64,000 nucleotides of DNA, taken from assembly GCA_905176665.1 (NCBI GenBank), contig CAJINA010000157.1:62001-126000 (forward strand). The letters are read 5' to 3'. Source of the stretch: Olavius algarvensis Delta 4 endosymbiont. Its GTDB lineage: Bacteria > Desulfobacterota > Desulfobacteria > Desulfobacterales > CAJINA01. Positions within the stretch are counted from its first letter, which is position 1. The number at the start of each line of letters is the position of its first letter. Positions 17,782 to 25,937 of this stretch are shown piece after piece. Under the pieces are notes generated by a model that was given only the letters and a program-made list of their open reading frames with translations, had not been told where the DNA came from and did not search any database. A program made the position numbers and the translations under genes.

Positions 17782-17918
17782 TACCAATTATTTCGCGCCC
17801 CTGATTGTTTAAAACGTTCAACCGGTTCTGGTCTTAAGATGGATATAACTTCACGCATGTTACCGGACGTCCCGTTCCGCATGTCTCTGCCGGACAAAGC
17901 TATAATTAAAAATTTGTG

Positions 17919-17947
17919 TTGACAGGTCGTACAATATTGGATATTTG
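17919..17947 (+). promoter_or_regulatory. Candidate promoter for the MarR-type gene
   Basis: TTGACA at 17919 is followed after 17 bases by TATTTG at 17942, a perfect -35 box with a weak -10 box. The ATG at 17957 follows directly, so the leader would be very short and lack a ribosome site. An alternative TATAAT at 17901 lacks a good -35 box. Confidence 0.3.
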
Positions 17948-17956
17948 GTTCACACT

Positions 17957-18433
17957 ATGAATAAAGTAACCGATGACACCACCGGCATTACACCTCACCA
18001 GCTCGAGCAATTCCAGAATCTCATCGCAAAGTTGTTCCAGTGCTGCCAGGAACGCATTCAGTACCAGTGTGAACGCTTTGACCTCCCGGATGCCGAGTTC
18101 CGGTGCCTGAAACTATTCGACCAGGAACGTTACCTGACGGCCAAGGGCATTGCTCGGAAGATGAACGTGGTCAAAAGCCGGATCACAAAAATCATCGACG
18201 GGTTGACTCGGAAAGGGTTTGTCCAGCGGATCAAAGATCCGGAAGACTCGCGGATTACCCTGCTCAGCCTGACCCCTGGCGGCCAGGCCAAACTGGCCGA
18301 GATCAATCAGTTCATGGAGGAGGTGCACCTGGAGGTGCTGGGCCGGATGCCGGAATCGCAGCGCACGGCGGTCCTTTCCAATTTGGAACTTCTCAAGTCG
18401 GCCATGCGGTCGGTAAAGGAGATGATGATATGA
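17957..18433 (+). CDS. MarR-family transcriptional regulator
   Basis: The protein has 158 residues from the ATG; a TTG four codons earlier is an alternative start. The winged helix-turn-helix is clear: TAKGIARKMNVVKSRITKIIDGLTRKGFVQRIKDPEDSR, where DPEDSR is the wing arginine/aspartate signature of MarR proteins. Helices at both ends would form the dimer interface. It precedes the DsrE2-TusA-cytochrome b-HdrD-FadL genes on the same strand, with 210 bases before dsrE2, so it probably controls that set in response to a small ligand or thiol state (inference). Confidence 0.85.
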   Translation: MNKVTDDTTGITPHQLEQFQNLIAKLFQCCQERIQYQCERFDLPDAEFRCLKLFDQERYLTAKGIARKMNVVKSRITKIIDGLTRKGFVQRIKDPEDSRITLLSLTPGGQAKLAEINQFMEEVHLEVLGRMPESQRTAVLSNLELLKSAMRSVKEMMI

Positions 18434-18592
18434 ACGCTGACCGGGGTGTCTTTATTCGGCGCGGTTTCGGAAAATTTCTGGAAACGGGTCCGGATTTTGA
18501 ACATAAATTGTCGCGAAGAACCATTTTTTTTGCAGCAATGGTTCATGCCATATACTTTAATTCAGATTTCAAGCAATTATAGCTTATTAAAA

Positions 18593-18614
18593 CAAAAAGT
18601 TATTTTGTTAACAC
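18593..18614 (+). promoter_or_regulatory. Candidate operator upstream of dsrE2
   Basis: AACAAAAAGTTATTTTGTTA contains an imperfect inverted repeat with half sites AACAAAA and TTTTGTT. It lies about 30-50 bases before the dsrE2 ATG, in an AT-rich stretch ending with a GGAGG ribosome site. MarR proteins bind short palindromes of this size, so it is a plausible site for the adjacent regulator. The assignment is from position and symmetry only. Confidence 0.3.
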
Positions 18615-18643
18615 TATAGCATGTATTCCAGGAGGGCAGGTCA

Positions 18644-19189
18644 ATGGAAAACGTAGAACAGCAGGTAGCGGAACTTCAAAACCAACTGGCAGCGCTGCAA
18701 GGCCAGCGCGTCGAAAACAAACTGTCCATGGTGGTCTTCAGCGGCGATCTGGACAAGGTACTTGCCTCCATGGTCATTGCCACCGGCGCAGTGGCCATGG
18801 GCATGGAAGTTGTCATGTTCTTTACCTTTTGGGGGACTCCCGTGCTCCGGGATGCCAACAAAAGCGTCGGCGGTAAGGATATGATGGGCAAAATGTTCGG
18901 TGCAATGCTCCCCAAGGGCACCGGCCAAGTGAAATTGTCCAAAATGAATATGGGCGGCATGGGCACCATGATGATGAAAAATCTCATGCAGAAAAAAAAC
19001 GTTGCTTCCCTGGAGGAGATGTTAGCCCTGGCCGAGGAACTCGGCGTCCGGATCATCATCTGCGAGATGTCCATGGACCTCATGGGCTTCAAGCGCGAGG
19101 AAATGATCAAATACGAACACCTGGATTTCGGAGGCGTGGCCAAATTCATAGCCGAAGCCGGAACCAGCAAAATCCAACTGTTTATATAG
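18644..19189 (+). CDS. DsrE2-like peroxiredoxin-family sulfur-transfer protein
   Basis: This 181-residue protein starts with a short coiled coil (MENVEQQVAELQNQLAALQG) and continues as a DsrE/DsrF-like fold: KLSMVVFSGDLDKVLASMVIA, then VVMFFTFWGTPVL. The later RIIICEMSMDLMG contains C140, at the position of the sulfur-carrying cysteine of this family. A methionine-rich central stretch is typical of DsrE2. In sulfur-metabolising bacteria DsrE2 and TusA pass persulfide sulfur between enzymes. The tusA-like gene follows on the same strand after 201 bases. GGAGGG precedes the ATG. Confidence 0.85.
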   Translation: MENVEQQVAELQNQLAALQGQRVENKLSMVVFSGDLDKVLASMVIATGAVAMGMEVVMFFTFWGTPVLRDANKSVGGKDMMGKMFGAMLPKGTGQVKLSKMNMGGMGTMMMKNLMQKKNVASLEEMLALAEELGVRIIICEMSMDLMGFKREEMIKYEHLDFGGVAKFIAEAGTSKIQLFI

Positions 19190-19390
19190 CAAGGCCTTTT
19201 TCACCGCAGAGGCTTAAAATTATTTGAGAAAAGATCGCGACTGGAGCCCCAACACAGACTGTGCAATCCTTGCGGCTCGAGCGGGAGCATCGCGCGGGCG
19301 GTGAAAATAAAATGACACACCCTAGGTACTCGATTCAGACAGCTTGATAAGACTTGATTCAAATCACAATCATAAAAGGAGACATGTAAA

Positions 19391-19633
19391 ATGAGCGACG
19401 ACATCAAAGCGGACAAGGTTTTGGATCTGAAAGGACTCGCCTGCCCCATGCCGGTGGTCAAAATCAGCAAAGGCATCAAGGAAGTGGAAGTCGGCGAGGT
19501 TGTGGAAGCCGTCACCACCGATCCCGGCTCCCTGACCGATTTTCCCGCGTGGGCCCAGACCAGCGGCAACGAAATCGTGAAGACCGAACAGGACGGCGAC
19601 GTTATTCGGTTTTTTGTAAAACGCTCTTCGTAG
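19391..19633 (+). CDS. tusA: TusA-family sulfurtransferase
   Basis: The 80-residue protein matches TusA/SirA end to end. C18 in LKGLACPMPVVKISK is the persulfide-carrying cysteine, in the diagnostic CPxP motif. DPGS and FPAWAQTSGNEIV are the usual second-half motifs. AAAGGAGA precedes the ATG. TusA proteins carry sulfur for tRNA thiolation, molybdenum cofactor work or sulfur respiration. The DsrE2 gene before it and the membrane redox genes after it point to an energy-metabolism or sulfur-trafficking role rather than tRNA modification. Confidence 0.92.
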   Translation: MSDDIKADKVLDLKGLACPMPVVKISKGIKEVEVGEVVEAVTTDPGSLTDFPAWAQTSGNEIVKTEQDGDVIRFFVKRSS

Positions 19634-19692
19634 TCGGCACCGGCGGCGGGCCATTTACCTGAGCCCGCCGCATTCCAGAAGGAGGCCATGTT

Positions 19693-20403
19693 TTGGATAC
19701 CGTGATATATTTCATTCTCATCCCCATGGTGTACATTGCTTTTGGCGTGTTCATCTTCGGCACCATCATCCGGTTGATCCATATCTTCCGCCAGCCCAAA
19801 AACCCGTCGACCCTGCAAATTTACCCGGAAAAGCAGCCGGCCTGGCTGTGGGCCATCCACGACACATTTCTGTTTCCCACGATACGCCGTCACAAACCGA
19901 TGCTGTGGGTATTTCTAATGGTATTCCACATCAGCCTCGTACTGCTGCTGATCAGCCACATCGAGCTGATCGCCGACTTCCCGGCCCTTCAAGCAATCCC
20001 CCACGAGGTGCCCATCGGCAGCGGATTCGTAGGCCTGGCCGCAGCCATCAGCGTGCTCTATTTCTTCTTTCGCCGGTTCAAATCGCCCGTCCGGGAACTT
20101 TCAGTCCCGGAAGATTACCTTCTGCTCATCCTGATTTTTCTCACGGTGCTCTTCGGCGCCGAAATGGACTGGGCACGCACCTGGTACGATTACGATGAAA
20201 TGAGTGTCGGCGATTATCAGCAATACCTATACGGCCTGGTCACCTTCAGCCCCGAGCTGCCGGATGTGGTTACCCAATCCGGGCACTCGTTCATGCTGGT
20301 AGTGCACATATTTTTCGCCAACGTACTGCTGATGGTGTTCCCGTTTACCCAGATGATGCATGCGTTCCTATCACTTCCGATGAATAAACTGAGAAGAGGC
20401 TAG
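19693..20403 (+). CDS. Membrane cytochrome b subunit (NarI/DsrM/HdrE-like)
   Basis: The start is a TTG with GGAGG seven bases upstream; an ATG in another frame five bases earlier ends at once in a stop. The 236-residue protein has five predicted helices. Histidines in MLWVFLMVFHISLVLLLISHIE and SGHSFMLVVHIFFANVLL fit as axial ligands for two b-type hemes, as in NarI, DsrM and HdrE. It would exchange electrons between the quinone pool and the cytoplasmic Fe-S protein encoded two bases downstream. The TusA and DsrE2 genes upstream suggest a sulfur-linked substrate. Confidence 0.82.
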   Translation: MDTVIYFILIPMVYIAFGVFIFGTIIRLIHIFRQPKNPSTLQIYPEKQPAWLWAIHDTFLFPTIRRHKPMLWVFLMVFHISLVLLLISHIELIADFPALQAIPHEVPIGSGFVGLAAAISVLYFFFRRFKSPVRELSVPEDYLLLILIFLTVLFGAEMDWARTWYDYDEMSVGDYQQYLYGLVTFSPELPDVVTQSGHSFMLVVHIFFANVLLMVFPFTQMMHAFLSLPMNKLRRG

Positions 20404-20405
20404 CC

Positions 20406-21662
20406 ATGGATATCCAAACCCGCGATGACCTGCTCAAACTGTTCCAGGGCAAACTCAACGAAGCCATGCGCTTTTACCTGGAAACCTGCACCCGCTGCGG
20501 TGTGTGCACCGAGGCCTGCCACGTGTACGCCTCCATGGGGCGGGTTCAGAACATCGCCGCCTACCGGTCGGAGATTGTTCGTCGTCTGTATAAAAAGTAT
20601 TTCAAGGCCAGGGGTAAATTCTGGCCGTCCGTCAGCGAGGCCAAGGAACTTAGCGAACTGGCCGTGGAGGAACTTTTCGAGGCGGCATACTCCTGTACCG
20701 GCTGTCGCCGGTGTATGGTGCACTGTCCCTTCGGCATCGATACCCAGATGATCATGTCCATCGCCAAGGTTCTGTTGATCGGACACGGCAGCGAGCCGGA
20801 GGTCCTCTCCATGCTGGCCGACATGTCCGTGGCCAAGGGGGATAATGTCGACAACGTCCGCGACAGCTTTGTTGCCGGAATCAAGAATCTCGAAGACGAT
20901 GTTGTCGCCAAGTGGAAGTCGGAGGCCGGCGCGGATGTCATCCCCGTAGACGTGGAAGGGGCCGACCTTCTCTATGTGGCCCTTGCCGGCGCGCATTCCA
21001 TCATCCCGGCCGCCGCCGTGTTTAACGCCGCGGGTGAAAACTGGACCTTGAGTTTTTTCGAAGCGGTCAACTTCGGCGCATTCGTGGGTGATCCCACCAA
21101 GACGAAGCTTATCCTGGACCGCATTGTGAACGAGGCCCTACGTCTCAAGGTCAAGGAAGTATGTATCTGCGAATGCGGCACCGCCTTCCGGGTCATGAAG
21201 AACCTTTCCGGCAAGCAGCCGTTCAAGGTAACTTCCATCACTGAAGTCCATGCCCGCTACTTGCGCGAAGGAAAAATTAAGCTACGCAAAAACAGCCTCG
21301 ATGGTGCCGTCACTTACCACGACCCGTGCCAGATTGCGCGAAATGCCGGCGTCATGGACGAGCCGCGTTACATCCTGAGCCACCTCACCGACGATTACCG
21401 GGAAATGTCGGCGGAACCAAAATACAATTGGTGCTGCGGCGGCGGGGGCGGCTTGGTGGCCCTGGGCGAGGAGACCATCGATTTCCGCATGAAATCGGCC
21501 AGGGTCAAGGCCGATCAGGTAAAAAACACAGGCGCACCCATTCTCGCCACGGCCTGCGAGAACTGCCACACCCAGCTCAGCAACCTGAACGATCATTACA
21601 AGATGAATGTGGACGTCCAATTTTTGTCGTCTATGGTCGCCGACCAGCTGGTTCAGCAATAA
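20406..21662 (+). CDS. HdrD/DsrK-like iron-sulfur oxidoreductase subunit
   Basis: The 418-residue cytoplasmic protein has two [4Fe-4S] sites, C28/C31/C34/C38 (CTRCGVCTEAC) and C97/C100/C103/C107 (CTGCRRCMVHC). Two cysteine-rich CCG-type domains follow: CICECG with YHDPCQIARNAG, then NWCCGGGGGL and ACENCHTQL. In heterodisulfide reductase HdrD/HdrB and in DsrK, the CCG domains hold the special cluster that reduces disulfides. Paired with the cytochrome b protein, it forms a two-subunit membrane disulfide or persulfide oxidoreductase. The natural partner could be DsrE2- or TusA-bound sulfur, which is inference from the operon. Confidence 0.85.
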   Translation: MDIQTRDDLLKLFQGKLNEAMRFYLETCTRCGVCTEACHVYASMGRVQNIAAYRSEIVRRLYKKYFKARGKFWPSVSEAKELSELAVEELFEAAYSCTGCRRCMVHCPFGIDTQMIMSIAKVLLIGHGSEPEVLSMLADMSVAKGDNVDNVRDSFVAGIKNLEDDVVAKWKSEAGADVIPVDVEGADLLYVALAGAHSIIPAAAVFNAAGENWTLSFFEAVNFGAFVGDPTKTKLILDRIVNEALRLKVKEVCICECGTAFRVMKNLSGKQPFKVTSITEVHARYLREGKIKLRKNSLDGAVTYHDPCQIARNAGVMDEPRYILSHLTDDYREMSAEPKYNWCCGGGGGLVALGEETIDFRMKSARVKADQVKNTGAPILATACENCHTQLSNLNDHYKMNVDVQFLSSMVADQLVQQ

Positions 21663-21797
21663 GCGCATTTTTGCGCCAACCTTGTAACCGGGAATCCGGT
21701 AATCACGGCGGTTCACCTGACACACCGGGGAGGCGAAACGCCGCCGGGGCCAGTTGCCAGTTTACCGGTTCCACATGGAGGAGAAGAGGAGGAAGAC

Positions 21798-23027
21798 ATG
21801 AACAAGCGGTTTTTAAAACACATCTTTATTCTGATAATGGCACTTGCCGTCACCACACCGGCGTGGGCCACCAACGGCACCAACCTCATCGGTGTCGGCC
21901 CGACTTCTCGCGCCATGGGCGGCGCGGGTGTTGCCGCGCCGCAGGATGCCCTCAGCGCCATTTTTGACAATCCGGCCGGCATGTGCTTCGGGGCTTACTG
22001 CCCGGGGTCGGAATTCGTATTCGGCGCAACGATGTTTTCGCCCAAAGTCAAAAGCACGGTGAAAAATCCGGCTGGGACGGCGTCTGCGGAGAGCCAGATG
22101 AAGCCCTCTGTCATTCCCGCGGTGGGGGTTTCCGCGCCCATCAATCCCAAATGGCGGTTCGGTATTGGCGCATACGGGATTTCCGGCATGGGCGTGGATT
22201 ACAAAAACGAGGCCGCCCCCTATGGCGACATGTTCACCAAACTCGAAGTCATGAAATTTGCACCGAATGTGGCCTACATGGTCAATGACAACTTCTCCAT
22301 CGGTGCCAACATCAGTGTCTCTTACCAGAACCTGGATCTTGGTGAAGGTGGGAACCATGACTATGGGTATGGCGCCCAGATCGGTCTCATTTACAAAGTC
22401 GGTCAGGTCTCTTTAGGCGCCGCGTATACGACGCCCGTCGGTGTCACGCATAAAAACGTGTCCACGTTTGGCTCTGGAACGCCCAATAATCCCAACTACG
22501 CGGCCAAAACCTGGTTCGACCTGGAACTGGAAAGCCCGGCGGTTTATGCCGGCGGCATCGCCTGGGAGCCGAACAGGGATCTCTTGTTGGCCTTTGACGT
22601 CAAATTCCTGCCGTGGTCCAGTGCCGCGGGATACAAGGATTTCGATTGGGACGACCAGACGGTTTTCATCCTGGGCGCCCAGTACAGGGTTACCCCGAAA
22701 ATCGCCCTGCGCGCCGGCTACAACTACGGCAACAACCCGGTCAAGGAACACAATGGGTTCAACCCGGCCCAAAACATCAACGTACAGGGGACGCTCATCC
22801 CGGCACCGACATACGAGCAGTTCCGCATCATCGGCTTCCCGGCCGTGGTCGAGCAGCACGCCACGGCGGGTCTCAGTTGGTCAATCACCCCGACAGTCAT
22901 CATCGACCTGTCCCTGATGCATGCCTTTGAGCAGGAGATCAGCCAGTCCGATATCAGCAACACTTTTTCCCAAACCTCGTCACTTGAAGAGACCTCGATG
23001 TCATTTGGCCTGACTTGGAGGTTTTAG
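21798..23027 (+). CDS. OmpP1/FadL/TodX-family outer-membrane transporter
   Basis: The 409-residue protein has a signal peptide (MNKRFLKHIFILIMALAVTT, cleavage after AWA) and then the FadL signature TNGTNLIGVGPTSRAMGGAGVA with DNPAGM. The remainder alternates as beta strands and ends with aromatic FGLTWRF, the outer-membrane insertion signal. FadL-type channels admit hydrophobic compounds such as fatty acids or aromatics. It is the last gene of the MarR-DsrE2-TusA-cytochrome b-HdrD group, 135 bases after the Fe-S gene, and is followed by a strong terminator. GGAGG-type sites precede the ATG. Confidence 0.88.
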   Translation: MNKRFLKHIFILIMALAVTTPAWATNGTNLIGVGPTSRAMGGAGVAAPQDALSAIFDNPAGMCFGAYCPGSEFVFGATMFSPKVKSTVKNPAGTASAESQMKPSVIPAVGVSAPINPKWRFGIGAYGISGMGVDYKNEAAPYGDMFTKLEVMKFAPNVAYMVNDNFSIGANISVSYQNLDLGEGGNHDYGYGAQIGLIYKVGQVSLGAAYTTPVGVTHKNVSTFGSGTPNNPNYAAKTWFDLELESPAVYAGGIAWEPNRDLLLAFDVKFLPWSSAAGYKDFDWDDQTVFILGAQYRVTPKIALRAGYNYGNNPVKEHNGFNPAQNINVQGTLIPAPTYEQFRIIGFPAVVEQHATAGLSWSITPTVIIDLSLMHAFEQEISQSDISNTFSQTSSLEETSMSFGLTWRF

Positions 23028-23058
23028 CACCAAACACCTAGCCGAGGTGTCACATACC

Positions 23059-23092
23059 AAAACGGGCGCTCCATCATGGAGCACCCGTTTTG
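23059..23092 (+). terminator. Rho-independent terminator after the FadL gene
   Basis: ACGGGCGCTCC pairs with GGAGCACCCGT (one mismatch) around a five-base loop, with A-run before and TTTT after. It sits 32 bases past the fadL-like stop codon and between converging genes, so the A/T flanks let it work in both directions. Confidence 0.85.
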
Positions 23093-23224
23093 TCATTTAT
23101 TAAAGCCTGCTTTTACATATTTTCCTTGTGCGGCACAGATTTTCTCAAGTGACCTTCCATTACAACGGAATCTTGGGCTTCCACATGAAATGCTGCGGTA
23201 TGTGCACGATTCCGAGTTGAATGC

Positions 23225-24454
23225 TCAGGGAGTTTCACTCATATTCGGCTGCCACCCACGCAGTCCCCAGGCCAGGGCAATGACCGCGGCTAAAGAAGCG
23301 ATGGTGGCGGTAGCGGCGGTAGCGGTAATACCGCCGGCCGTCCAGATATAGCCACCGGTCCAGGCGCCTATGAAGCGGCCCGTCCCCGCAGCGGCAAACA
23401 GGCCGGACATCATGGTGGCGCGGGCGTCGGGCAACAATTCCGTGCTCAGGGACATTCCCGAGACAAAGGTAAATTCATAGCACACAAAAAGAATAAAAAG
23501 TCCGCAGAGTGCCAGCGGGAGGGAAACCCCAAAAAACGGCAGCAAGGCGTTGCAGGCCGCCGTTAAGAAGGCACCGAGCAGGATCATGCGTTTCAACCCA
23601 AGACGATCCGCCAGCCACACGGTTATAATCTCCCCGAAAAGCTCAGCAACACCGATTACGCTGGTGCTGGCGCCCAGGGCAACGATCCCAAGGCCGAAAG
23701 CCCCTTCCAGCCAGGCGCCATAAACAACGAAGAGGGTGTCGTTGGCCAGACTCAGGAACAGGGCAAAGCCGAGCGCGCCCAGTGCCGGGCGCGAACGGGC
23801 CAGGGTGCGCCACAGGGCCCAGAATTCGGGGCCGCCCTCCCGATCCCGGCGCGGTCGGTCAGCGGGGATGACAATGGCAATGCCGATGAGTCCCAAAACG
23901 CCGGTCCCGCCGAGGACCAGAAACGGCGCATGCCAGCCCAGCCGGTCTATGACCACCCCCATGACCGGAATACCGATCAGCGTGCTGCCGGCCCAGGCCA
24001 ATTCAAGCAGTCCAATCACCATGCCCCGTTTGGTAAAGGGGACCTGTTCACCCACATACGCCTGGAGGGCCGCGTCGAATATATTTTTAGCCAAACCGGA
24101 GAGGAAGAGGGCCGCCAGCACGGTGGCATACATGGGCAGTATACCGGCGGCGAACATGCCGATAATCAGCATGCTCATACCTACCAGCATCATCAAGCGA
24201 TACCCGAGGCGATCAGACAGCGGACCGAAAACCAATCCCAGGATACCGGTCGCCTGATTGACGCCAATGGCTGCGGTGACGGCGGCCAGCGGGACATCCA
24301 GGCCCCGGCTTAAAGCCGGGGCGAAGGGGTAGGCAAAACGCCGGGCCGTGTTCAGTACAATCCGCCCGAACACCACTGTGCCGACCCTGGGGATAAAGCC
24401 GCTGCCGGGATGGGTAGCCGCATGCTTGTTGGAAGGTGTGCGCATCCTTGCCAT
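23225..24454 (-). CDS. MFS transporter
   Basis: The 409-residue protein shows about 12 membrane helices. The MFS loop 2-3 motif appears as GPLSDRLGYRLMMLVG, and the related segment VWLADRLGLKRMILLG starts the second half, confirming the two-fold repeat. Such carriers exchange small solutes or drugs using the proton gradient; the substrate is not evident. It converges on the fadL-like gene, with the terminator between them. No regulator is adjacent. Confidence 0.88.
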   Translation of the reverse strand: MARMRTPSNKHAATHPGSGFIPRVGTVVFGRIVLNTARRFAYPFAPALSRGLDVPLAAVTAAIGVNQATGILGLVFGPLSDRLGYRLMMLVGMSMLIIGMFAAGILPMYATVLAALFLSGLAKNIFDAALQAYVGEQVPFTKRGMVIGLLELAWAGSTLIGIPVMGVVIDRLGWHAPFLVLGGTGVLGLIGIAIVIPADRPRRDREGGPEFWALWRTLARSRPALGALGFALFLSLANDTLFVVYGAWLEGAFGLGIVALGASTSVIGVAELFGEIITVWLADRLGLKRMILLGAFLTAACNALLPFFGVSLPLALCGLFILFVCYEFTFVSGMSLSTELLPDARATMMSGLFAAAGTGRFIGAWTGGYIWTAGGITATAATATIASLAAVIALAWGLRGWQPNMSETP

Positions 24455-24624
24455 CCGATTTGGATTAGACCCGTCAAACCCCGAAATTTCCGAGTTTACC
24501 GCTTATAATTCTAAAAGCAACCAGAAAAGGAAAAGAATTGAAGAACCTGTCAAAACATGAAAAGATCTTAGAAGTGGTTTCAAGTTGTGTTCTACAAATG
24601 CTTCGTAACCATGGAATGATTTAG

Positions 24625-24801
24625 ATGACTTATAATTTTGATCCGGATCGCTGGTATGCCGACGAACAAGCCATGCTGGAACATCTGGTGCAGCAGGGCC
24701 GACTCACCCGGGAACAATTTGAACGCCAAGCGGAGGCCCTGAACAAAAAGTATGAGGACATGGTCAAGCGACTGGATGGCACTTACCAACTTCCGGAATG
24801 A
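24625..24801 (+). CDS. 58-residue protein translationally coupled to a CDF transporter
   Basis: The small reading frame MTYNFDPDRWYADEQAMLEH and onward ends in KKYEDMVKRLDGTYQLPE. Its stop TGA overlaps the start ATG of the next gene in the form ATGA, which strongly suggests real translation and coupling. The peptide is soluble, charged and largely helical, with no cysteine or histidine cluster that would mark a metal site. I do not recognise the family. It may be a leader or accessory subunit of the cation transporter that follows. Confidence 0.65.
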   Translation: MTYNFDPDRWYADEQAMLEHLVQQGRLTREQFERQAEALNKKYEDMVKRLDGTYQLPE

Positions 24802-25862
24802 ATGCGATGACACAAGGAGAACTATCGCCGCGGGGTGGCGCTGAAGATAGGTTGTTGAAGACCCGCATAGCTGCCGCCGGGGGCGCCATCTTGATTGGCA
24901 CGGCCATCATGGCCGCCAAATTCTACGCCTGGCACTTGACCGGATCCAGTGCAATTCTGTCGGATGCCCTGGAATCCATCATCAATGTGGTGGCCGGCGG
25001 CTTTGCCCTGGCGGCCGTGATTGCCTCGGCCCGTCCGCCGGATCATGATCATCCTTACGGTCATGGCAAGATAGAGTTTTTCTCGGCCGGATTTGAAGGG
25101 GCGCTGATTATCCTGGCGGCCTTCGGTATCTTCAAGGTGGGCCTGGAGCACCTGCTGCATCCCCAACCGCTGCCACACCTGGGGGTCGGGCTGCTGGTCC
25201 TGCTGGGGACGGCCGTAACCAACCTGCTGCTCGGGCTGGTCCTTCTAAAGCTTGGGAAGAAGACGGAATCGCTGGTGCTGGAAGCCGCTGGGCAGCACAT
25301 CCTGACGGATGTCTACACCTCCGGCGGCGTGCTGCTGGGCCTGCTTCTGGCTCATCTGTCCGGCTGGTACTGGCTGGACGGTACCATTGCCTGCCTGGTG
25401 GGGGTTAATATCCTGCGGACGGGGCTGCGTCTGGTCCGGCGGTCTTTCGCCGGTTTGATGGATGCCATGGACCCGGATTTGTTGCAACGGGTGGTTGAGC
25501 TCATAAATAAAAACCGCCGGCCCAATTGGATCGATATTCACCGCCTGCGGGTGTGGCGTTCGGGGCGGCATGTACATATCGACCTGCATTTGATTTTACC
25601 GGGTGACCTCCCATTGGATGATGCCCATGCCGAGGCCGGCTATCTGGAAGACGCCCTTGCAGCCGGCTTCGAGGGCCATGCCGGTGTCCTGGTGCACATG
25701 GACCCCTGCATCGATGCGGCCTGTGCCGGTATGATGCAGTCCCATGCACCGGCCGAGTGGGAGCCGGCCGTGCTGACCCGGCAGTTTGCAACCGCCGACT
25801 GCCGCACAGTAGACCGACCGGAAGACCGGAACCGGTGCGGTGCCGTTAGAAATGAAAACTAA
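24798..25862 (+). CDS. Cation diffusion facilitator (CDF) metal exporter
   Basis: The 354-residue protein has six predicted helices and a C-terminal cytoplasmic domain. SSAILSDALESIINV on helix 2 and HILTDVYTSGG on helix 5 carry the acidic and histidine residues that bind the transported divalent cation. HDHPYGHGKIEFF in loop 2-3 is the CDF signature. The C-terminal domain includes WIDIHRLRVWRSGRHVHIDLHL and a histidine-rich HAEAGY stretch, and the last 60 residues add cysteines (DPCIDAACAG) not usual in FieF. It probably exports Zn, Fe, Mn or Co by proton antiport; the metal is not predictable. It is coupled to the 58-residue gene. Confidence 0.88.
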   Translation: MNAMTQGELSPRGGAEDRLLKTRIAAAGGAILIGTAIMAAKFYAWHLTGSSAILSDALESIINVVAGGFALAAVIASARPPDHDHPYGHGKIEFFSAGFEGALIILAAFGIFKVGLEHLLHPQPLPHLGVGLLVLLGTAVTNLLLGLVLLKLGKKTESLVLEAAGQHILTDVYTSGGVLLGLLLAHLSGWYWLDGTIACLVGVNILRTGLRLVRRSFAGLMDAMDPDLLQRVVELINKNRRPNWIDIHRLRVWRSGRHVHIDLHLILPGDLPLDDAHAEAGYLEDALAAGFEGHAGVLVHMDPCIDAACAGMMQSHAPAEWEPAVLTRQFATADCRTVDRPEDRNRCGAVRNEN

Positions 25863-25937
25863 CTGTCCTGGCCCCACGACCAGGATGAATTCTAAACAGT
25901 CTGAAGACCTTAAGCCTTTTATCGCTAAACCTGAATT

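Noticed and set aside
19190-19390. Riboswitch or small RNA ahead of tusA
   Set aside because: The 200 bp gap contains several short complementary words, but no conserved riboswitch core could be identified.
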